From positions 1 through 38,329 of the forward strand of contig JAGOUM010000023.1 in NCBI GenBank assembly GCA_018061265.1: 38,329 bases of DNA. Reading direction: 5' to 3'. Below the pieces are notes generated by a model. That model was not told where the DNA came from. It saw only the letters and a program-made list of their open reading frames with translations, and made no database searches. Below are positions 33,274 through 38,329 of the stretch, one piece after another. How positions within the stretch are numbered: position 1 is the stretch's first letter; the number at the start of each line of letters is the position of its first letter. The translations under genes were made by a program, and so were the position numbers. Source of the stretch: Rhodoferax sp. GTDB taxonomy: Bacteria; Pseudomonadota; Gammaproteobacteria; Burkholderiales; Burkholderiaceae_C.

Positions 33274-35394
33274 CTATGACCCGGCCTTCGATGGGTCCGA
33301 CTGGCCGAGATAAGCCTGCTGCACCCGGGCATTCGCGCGGACTGCCGCTGGGGTGTCAAAGGCCAGCAACTCACCGGCAGAAATCACGGCTATTTTGTCC
33401 ACCAGACCATATAATACTTGCATATCATGCTCCACAATCAAGAGCGTTTTGCCAGCACAGGTGCGCCCGATCAGCTGTCCAAAGTGATTCGCCTGGGCAC
33501 GGCTCATGCCCGCGGTTGGTTCATCGAGCAGCAGGATCTGCGCCCCCACGGCCAGGGCCAGCCCCAACTCCAGCGCCCGTTGGTCTGCGTAGTTCAAATG
33601 TTGTGCCAGTGTTTCCCGCTGCGCCCCCAATTGCAGGGACTGCATCAGTTGATCGGCCTGAGTGGTCAGCTCCGGCAGGCCGTCGAGTGAGCGCCAGAAA
33701 ACATAGTGGTACCCGTGCGACCACAACAGGGCGCATCGCAAGTTGTCCAGCACACTGAGCCGCGCAAACAAGGCACTGGTCTGAAAACTGCGTGTCAGAC
33801 CCATCCGACTGATCTCATAAGGCGCCAATCCGTCAATACGCGCGCCTCTCAATCGGATCTGGCCACCGCTGGGCGCCTGGCGGCCACTGATCAGGTCAAA
33901 CAGGGTGGATTTCCCCGCCCCATTTGGGCCGATGATGCCAATCGATTCGCCAGCAAATACCTCGAGGCTGAGGGGCTGCAGAATTTGTGCGCTGCCAAAA
34001 CACTTGCCAACCTGCTCCAAAACCAGCACCGGCGCGGTGCCAACGCCGACATGAGGCGCGGCTGGTGCCCCAGCGCGGTCGACGGGGTCTGCCACCAACG
34101 GTCTGATTTCAAGTGCCCTGCCTGCCTGGTCTGCCGCCGGTGTGCCTTGGGCTTGCGGTTGGCCGCGTTGACTGTGCCGCAGCAGCAACAGGCCCGCCAA
34201 AAAAAAACCCGCGGCAGTCCACCATGGCCCGGGCTGATTCACTGGCACGTTCAGCCCACCCAACCGCATCACCGTCCCCAGCACCTCCTGTTGCTGCAAG
34301 TGGTACAACAACTCGACCAGCCCAACCAAGCCCGCCAACATCATCACCCAAGCGACCACCTGAACAGCCATCCGACGACCTGCCTGTCCGTGTCGGCCAT
34401 GCCGGACTGTGCGCCAAACTGAGAGTGCCAGGGCACTGACACCCCCGGGGGCCAGCATCACCACCCCGACAAACGCCAGACCGACGTACAACAGCCAGGC
34501 TTGGGTCAGGCCCGACAGCAGCGTATAGGCCAGCACCATCAAGATGGCCCCGATGATCGGGCCGACAAAATGCCCACTTCCACCCAGCATGGTGAAAAGC
34601 AGGTACGCCGCTGAACGCTCGGCACTGAACACCTCGGCGGTCACCAGCTCAAAGTTCAGCGCCGCCAAGCCACCTGCCACACCGGCAAAAAAAGCCGAAA
34701 TCACGAAGGACTGCCAACGCACCCGGTGCGGGTCATGGCCCAGATAGGCCAAGCGCGGGCTGTTGTCACGCGCGGCATTGAGCAAGCGTCCCAGCGGCGT
34801 GCGGGTAAAAGCAAACATCAGCGCCGTGCACCCCAGGGTGTAGGCGGCAATCAGCATCACCAGCTGGTGCTGCGGCCCAAAGCTGATGCCCCAAGGCACG
34901 CCGCCCGCCACGCGATTGCCGGAGATGCCGGCCTCGCCACCAAAAAAACCCGGGAACATCAGCGCGGCAGCCCAGACCAGCTCGCCCAGGCCAAAGGTGA
35001 TCATGGCAAAGGCCGTGCCGGGTCGGCGGGTGCACACCCAGCCCAACGCCAGCGCCAGCGCCGCGCTGCCCAGACCACCGGCCAGCGGCACCAGGCTGAC
35101 AGGCAGCGACCCGCCCGCACCAAAGTGGTTCAAGGTGTGGATTGCCAGGAAAGCACCCATGCCGGTGTACACCGCGTGGCCAAAACTCAGCATGCCCCCT
35201 TGGCCGAGCAGCAGGTTGTAGCTCAGGCAGGCGATGATGGCAATTCCCATCTGCGCCAGAATGGTCTGGCCAAGTCCACTGTCAAACACCAGCGGCGCAC
35301 CCAACAGCGTCAGCGCGTAGGCACCCCAAATCAAGGGGGGTTGCCAAGGCTTTGCAGTCCCGATGCGACGCGGGTGTACGCCGGCCTCAGCCAT
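33274..35394 (-). CDS. Fused LivM permease-LivG ATPase of a branched-chain amino-acid-type ABC transporter
   Basis: This 706-residue protein joins two normally separate subunits. Residues about 20-335 are a LivM permease (YNLLLGQGGMLSFGHAVYTGMGAF, FTRTPLGRLLNAARDN, GGSGHFVGPIIGA). About 345-415 hold two extra hydrophobic helices. A proline/alanine-rich linker reaches about 460. About 460-700 form a LivG ATPase with Walker A GPNGAGKST, YADQRALELGLALA in place of a classical LSGGQ and Walker B LLLDEPTAGMS. The frame is continuous, so this is a real fusion. It overlaps livH by 8 bases and precedes livF. Confidence 0.92.
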   Translation of the reverse strand: MAEAGVHPRRIGTAKPWQPPLIWGAYALTLLGAPLVFDSGLGQTILAQMGIAIIACLSYNLLLGQGGMLSFGHAVYTGMGAFLAIHTLNHFGAGGSLPVSLVPLAGGLGSAALALALGWVCTRRPGTAFAMITFGLGELVWAAALMFPGFFGGEAGISGNRVAGGVPWGISFGPQHQLVMLIAAYTLGCTALMFAFTRTPLGRLLNAARDNSPRLAYLGHDPHRVRWQSFVISAFFAGVAGGLAALNFELVTAEVFSAERSAAYLLFTMLGGSGHFVGPIIGAILMVLAYTLLSGLTQAWLLYVGLAFVGVVMLAPGGVSALALSVWRTVRHGRHGQAGRRMAVQVVAWVMMLAGLVGLVELLYHLQQQEVLGTVMRLGGLNVPVNQPGPWWTAAGFFLAGLLLLRHSQRGQPQAQGTPAADQAGRALEIRPLVADPVDRAGAPAAPHVGVGTAPVLVLEQVGKCFGSAQILQPLSLEVFAGESIGIIGPNGAGKSTLFDLISGRQAPSGGQIRLRGARIDGLAPYEISRMGLTRSFQTSALFARLSVLDNLRCALLWSHGYHYVFWRSLDGLPELTTQADQLMQSLQLGAQRETLAQHLNYADQRALELGLALAVGAQILLLDEPTAGMSRAQANHFGQLIGRTCAGKTLLIVEHDMQVLYGLVDKIAVISAGELLAFDTPAAVRANARVQQAYLGQSDPSKAGS

Positions 35395-36259
35395 CGGCTT
35401 GCCTGCGCCCCATCAGGCCATCGGCGCGCCAGATCAGTGTCAACACCATCAGCACAAAGGGCAAAACCCCCGCCCATCGACTGCTCACCGACCACGTCAC
35501 AAGCAGGGTTTGCAATAAACCGATCAGCAGTGAGGCCAACAACGCGCCGGGCAAGGAACCCAGACCACCGACCACCACCACAACAAATACCAGTGCGCCA
35601 ATCGAATGCGCCATGGCGGGCTCGGTCACAAACGCCGCACCCCCGAGCACCCCGGCCAGGCCCGCCAGCCCACAGCCCGCCGCAAACACCGCAGTAAACA
35701 CGCGTGGCACGTTGTGCCCAAGCGCCTCCAGCATCTGTGGCTGGGTCAGGGCGGCACGGATCACCAGCCCCGTGCGGCTGCGCAGCAACAGCCACAAACC
35801 AGCCAGCACCGCCAGAGCAACACCCATGACAAAAACCCGGTAGGTCGACAGCTGCACCCCATGCACCACCAGCAGCGGGCCATCCAGCAGCGCGGGCACC
35901 CGGTAGTCCACCGCGCTTCGTCCCCAGACCGCATGAACCACCTCAACCGCGACAAATCCCAGACCAAAGGTCATCAACAACTCGGGGACATGGCCATGCC
36001 GACGCACCTGACGCAGGCCCCAGAACTCAAACAGCGCTCCCAGCGCCCCGACCAGCAGTGGCGCCAACAGCAATGCCATCCAGAAGCCCAGCCAGCCACT
36101 GACGCTGTAGGCCAGATAAGCCCCCAGCATATAAAAGGCACCGTGCGCAAAATTGAGCACACCCATCATGCCAAAGATCAAGGTCAGGCCGCTGCTGAGC
36201 AAAAACAGCAGCAGGCCATAACTCAGTGCGTTGATCAGGACCAGTGTCAGAATTTCCAT
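35387..36259 (-). CDS. livH: Branched-chain amino-acid-type ABC transporter permease LivH
   Basis: This 290-residue permease has about eight helices. The N-terminal LSYGLLLFLLSSGLTLIFGMMGVLNFAHGAFYMLG region shows the LivH hallmark NFAHG. A VVVVGGLGSLPGAL segment (about residues 220-235) is typical of the family. It is first of the three transporter genes; the acyl-CoA ligase lies upstream on the same strand with a copy of the dispersed repeat in the 70-base gap. No periplasmic binding protein gene is present in the window. Confidence 0.93.
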   Translation of the reverse strand: MEILTLVLINALSYGLLLFLLSSGLTLIFGMMGVLNFAHGAFYMLGAYLAYSVSGWLGFWMALLLAPLLVGALGALFEFWGLRQVRRHGHVPELLMTFGLGFVAVEVVHAVWGRSAVDYRVPALLDGPLLVVHGVQLSTYRVFVMGVALAVLAGLWLLLRSRTGLVIRAALTQPQMLEALGHNVPRVFTAVFAAGCGLAGLAGVLGGAAFVTEPAMAHSIGALVFVVVVVGGLGSLPGALLASLLIGLLQTLLVTWSVSSRWAGVLPFVLMVLTLIWRADGLMGRRQADG

Positions 36260-36260
36260 A

Positions 36261-36307
36261 ACAAATGAGCCTCCAGCGCATACCAGTCATGCGCTGTTAG
36301 CTTCAAT
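36261..36307 (-). repeat. Dispersed repeat, copy D
   Basis: Read on the - strand it shows GAAGCTAACAGCGC...ATGCGCTGGAGGCTCATTTG, the same plan as the copies at 12922, 14285 and 21873 but in the opposite orientation. It lies between the ligase and livH, and its end is 2 bases from the livH start, so it forms the leader of that gene. Confidence 0.65.
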
Positions 36308-36329
36308 ATCTATTGCAATCGAACTGGAT

Positions 36330-37973
36330 TTAACGCAAATCCGGCAGCAGGTAATCGGTCAATAACTCGCGCAGCTTGCTCTTTTGCATCTTGCCGGTGG
36401 CTCCCAGCGGAATGGCATCGAGAAACACCACGTCGTCCGGGATCTGCCATTTGGCGGCGCGGCCCTGGTAGAACGCCAGCAACTCTTCGCGCGTGACCTC
36501 CTGCCCCGGCTTTTTGACCACCAGCACAATTGGGCGTTCGTCCCACTTGGGGTGCTTCATGCCCACGCAGGCCGCCATGGCAATCGCCGGGTGCGCCACG
36601 GCAATGTTTTCGATGTCGATCGAGCTGATCCACTCGCCACCCGACTTGATCACGTCCTTGCTGCGGTCGGTGATCTGCATGTAACCATCGGCATCAATGG
36701 TAGCCACGTCGCCGGTGGGAAACCAGCCGTCCATCAGCGGCATCACGGCCAGGGCATCACCCGCGCCCTGGTAGTACTCGCGGATCACCCACGGGCCCTT
36801 GACCAGCAAGTCTCCGTAGGTCTTGCCGTCCCAGGGCAATTCGGCACCGCTGCCGTCCACAATCTTCATGTCCACCCCATAAATGCCTCTGCCCTGCTTC
36901 AGGCGCACCTTCATTTTTTCTTCTTCGGATAGCGTCAAATGCTTGTTCTTTAATGTGCACAGCGTGCCCAGCGGGCTCATCTCGGTCATGCCCCAGGCGT
37001 GCAAGACTTCCACGCCATACAGATCGTTAAACGCCGTGATCATGGCCGGCGGGCAGGCCGAGCCGCCAATCACCGTGCGTTTCAGGCTGGAGAACTTCAA
37101 GCCGTTGGTCTGCATGTGGCCCAGCAGCATTTGCCAGACGGTGGGCACCCCGGCGGCGTAGCTCACCTGCTCCAGTTCGATCAGCTCATAGACCGACTTG
37201 CCGTCCATGCCCGGACCCGGAAACACCAGCTTGGCCCCGGTGAGTGCGGCCGAATACGGAATGCCCCAGGCGTTGACGTGAAACATCGGCACCACCGGCA
37301 GGATGGCATCGCGAGCCGACAGGCACATCACGTCGGGCAGCGCTGCCGCGTAGGCGTGCAACACGGTGGAGCGGTGGCTGTACAGCGCCGCCTTGGGGTT
37401 GCCGGTGGTGCCGCTGGTGTAGCACATGCTCGATGCGGTGTTTTCATCCAGCTCGGGCCAGCTGTACTCGGGGCTTTGTGGTGCCAGCAGCGCCTCGTAA
37501 CTTTGTAGACCGGGGATGCCGGTATCTGCGGGCAATTTGTCGGCATCACACAACGCCACCCAGTGTTTGACGCTGGTGCATTTGGCGTGAATGGCTTTGG
37601 CAATCGGCAAAAACGTCATGTCAAAAAACACCGCCTGGTCTTGCGCGTGGTGAATCACCCAGGCAATCTGCTCGGGGTGCATACGCGGGTTGATGGTGTG
37701 CAACACCCGCCCGGAGCCGCTGACACCAAAATACATCTCCAGATGGCGGTAGCCGTTCCAGGCAATTGAGGCGACACGCTCGCCCTGTTCAATATGCAGC
37801 GCATCCAGCACACCGGCAAGCTGGCGCGAGCGCTGCGCCGCTTCTTTATAGGTGTAACGGTGAATATCACCTTCAACCCGCCTTGAGACGACCTGGCCTT
37901 CGCCGTGGTGGCGTTCGGCGAAGTCGATCAGCGACGAAATGGTGAGTGCCTGGTGTTGCATGAGTCCGAGCAT
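36330..37973 (-). CDS. Acyl-CoA ligase (medium-chain / 3-methylthiopropionate-type AMP-forming synthetase)
   Basis: This 547-residue ANL-superfamily enzyme activates a carboxylic acid to its CoA thioester via an acyl-AMP. The AMP-binding loop YTSGTTGNPKA lies near residue 185, followed by the A5-type WGMTEMSPLG and the hinge motif DRSKDVIKSGGEWIS. The C-terminal catalytic lysine is in GATGKMQK. The ATG at 37973 has AGGAG 6-7 bases upstream; a longer frame to 38198 is rejected because it runs into the divergent gene. The overall pattern resembles DmdB-like or medium-chain fatty-acid ligases. Its substrate may be imported by the adjacent Liv-type transporter, but that is inference. Confidence 0.88.
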   Translation of the reverse strand: MLGLMQHQALTISSLIDFAERHHGEGQVVSRRVEGDIHRYTYKEAAQRSRQLAGVLDALHIEQGERVASIAWNGYRHLEMYFGVSGSGRVLHTINPRMHPEQIAWVIHHAQDQAVFFDMTFLPIAKAIHAKCTSVKHWVALCDADKLPADTGIPGLQSYEALLAPQSPEYSWPELDENTASSMCYTSGTTGNPKAALYSHRSTVLHAYAAALPDVMCLSARDAILPVVPMFHVNAWGIPYSAALTGAKLVFPGPGMDGKSVYELIELEQVSYAAGVPTVWQMLLGHMQTNGLKFSSLKRTVIGGSACPPAMITAFNDLYGVEVLHAWGMTEMSPLGTLCTLKNKHLTLSEEEKMKVRLKQGRGIYGVDMKIVDGSGAELPWDGKTYGDLLVKGPWVIREYYQGAGDALAVMPLMDGWFPTGDVATIDADGYMQITDRSKDVIKSGGEWISSIDIENIAVAHPAIAMAACVGMKHPKWDERPIVLVVKKPGQEVTREELLAFYQGRAAKWQIPDDVVFLDAIPLGATGKMQKSKLRELLTDYLLPDLR

Positions 37974-38004
37974 GGGTGTCTCCTGGTGATATTTGGGACA
38001 AAAC

Positions 38005-38067
38005 GGCATGGTAATGCCAAACCCTGTGCCAATGCCGCGTCCGATGCCCTTGCAAACACTGGGTTTG
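38005..38067. promoter_or_regulatory. Dyads in the ligase/selO divergent region
   Basis: Two inverted repeats lie in the 120-base divergent gap: GGCAT-GGTA-ATGCC (38005-38018) and CAAAC-ACTGG-GTTTG (38053-38067). The second resembles the CAAAC-spacer-GTTTG form known for fatty-acid regulators such as PsrA, though the spacer here is 5 bases. Both are candidate operators only. Confidence 0.3.
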
Positions 38068-38093
38068 TCGCCGCTCCCGGACAATTGACACCC

Positions 38094-38329
38094 ATGAACG
38101 CCCGCCCCTCTGCTTTGGAACCTGTAAAAACCGATCTGCGATGGGACAACAGCTTTTACCGTCTGGGACTCGGCTTTTTCACGCCGCTGGCTCCCCATCC
38201 CTTGCCGGATCCTTACTGGGTTGGACGCAGCCCGTCCGTGGCGGCGCTGCTCGGACTGGATGACCAGTTCCTGGCGTCTGATGCGCTGTTGCAGGCACTC
38301 TCAGGCAACCAGCCCATTTCAGGCACCCG
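38094..38329 (+). CDS. selO: Protein adenylyltransferase SelO/YdiU, N-terminal part
   Basis: The reading frame from the ATG at 38094 runs open to the window edge (78 residues seen). It shows the SelO/YdiU N-terminus: LRWDNSFYRLG near residues 15-25, then FFTPLAPHPLPDPYWVGRS and AALLGLD. SelO is a pseudokinase that transfers AMP to proteins and is usually about 480-500 residues, so about 400 residues lie beyond the window. The gene is divergent from the acyl-CoA ligase. Confidence 0.85.
   Translation, partial: MNARPSALEPVKTDLRWDNSFYRLGLGFFTPLAPHPLPDPYWVGRSPSVAALLGLDDQFLASDALLQALSGNQPISGT

Noticed and set aside
1-38329. CRISPR arrays, tRNA or rRNA genes, insertion sequences with transposase
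   Set aside because: No regularly spaced direct repeats, no tRNA cloverleaf or rRNA-like sequence, and no transposase coding frame were recognised anywhere in the window.

Overview
The window looks like chromosomal DNA of a betaproteobacterium of the order Burkholderiales, most likely Comamonadaceae (Rhodoferax/Polaromonas-like). This rests on the gene order ihfB-lapA-lapB-rfaE1-hldD-comEA, the GC-rich codon use, an fdsGBA-fdhD-fdsD formate dehydrogenase operon, and several copies of a short dispersed repeat that I associate from memory with that family. Species-level identity cannot be read from the sequence.

Region 1 (1-5350, mostly + strand) is housekeeping. It holds the IHF beta subunit, the LPS-assembly proteins LapA and LapB, the heptose kinase and epimerase of LPS core synthesis, a small ComEA-like DNA-binding protein followed by a clear terminator, the fluoride channel CrcB, and a stand-alone response-regulator receiver. 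Region 2 (5356-12618) is a catabolic module: a fused HyuA-HyuB (5-oxoprolinase/hydantoinase-type) enzyme and a winged-helix regulator on the - strand, divergent from a complete TRAP transporter (dctP-dctQ-dctM).

Region 3 (12621-23152) is the most interesting part, a tungsten/molybdenum island. On the - strand lies an aldehyde oxidoreductase operon: a four-cluster ferredoxin (AorA), the tungsten-pterin catalytic subunit (AorB), an FAD/NADH subunit (AorC), a MoaD-like sulfur carrier and a small unknown protein. A divergent AcoR-like regulator lacks the AAA+ domain. ModE and its operator, and the molybdate/tungstate transporter ModABC, follow. A second AorC-like flavoprotein faces modC. Between aorB and aorC two mutually exclusive RNA hairpins can be drawn, one terminator-like and one burying the aorC Shine-Dalgarno. 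This could set the ratio of AorC to AorAB.

Region 4 (23378-30503) contains the AzlCD amino-acid exporter and the NAD-dependent, molybdenum- or tungsten-containing formate dehydrogenase (fdsG-fdsB-fdsA-fdhD-fdsD). Regions 3 and 4 share a theme: Mo/W uptake, metal-responsive control, pterin-cofactor accessory genes, and two pterin enzymes that pass low-potential electrons from aldehydes or formate to NAD+.

Region 5 (30627-32510) is a graveyard. It contains the C-terminal stub of a Fis-type regulator, an internally deleted aldehyde dehydrogenase fragment, and a broken MASE2-GGDEF-hemerythrin gene. Region 6 (32576-37973, - strand) is an acyl-CoA ligase followed by a branched-chain-amino-acid-type ABC transporter in which LivM and LivG are fused; no binding protein is present here. 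The window ends inside a divergent selO gene.
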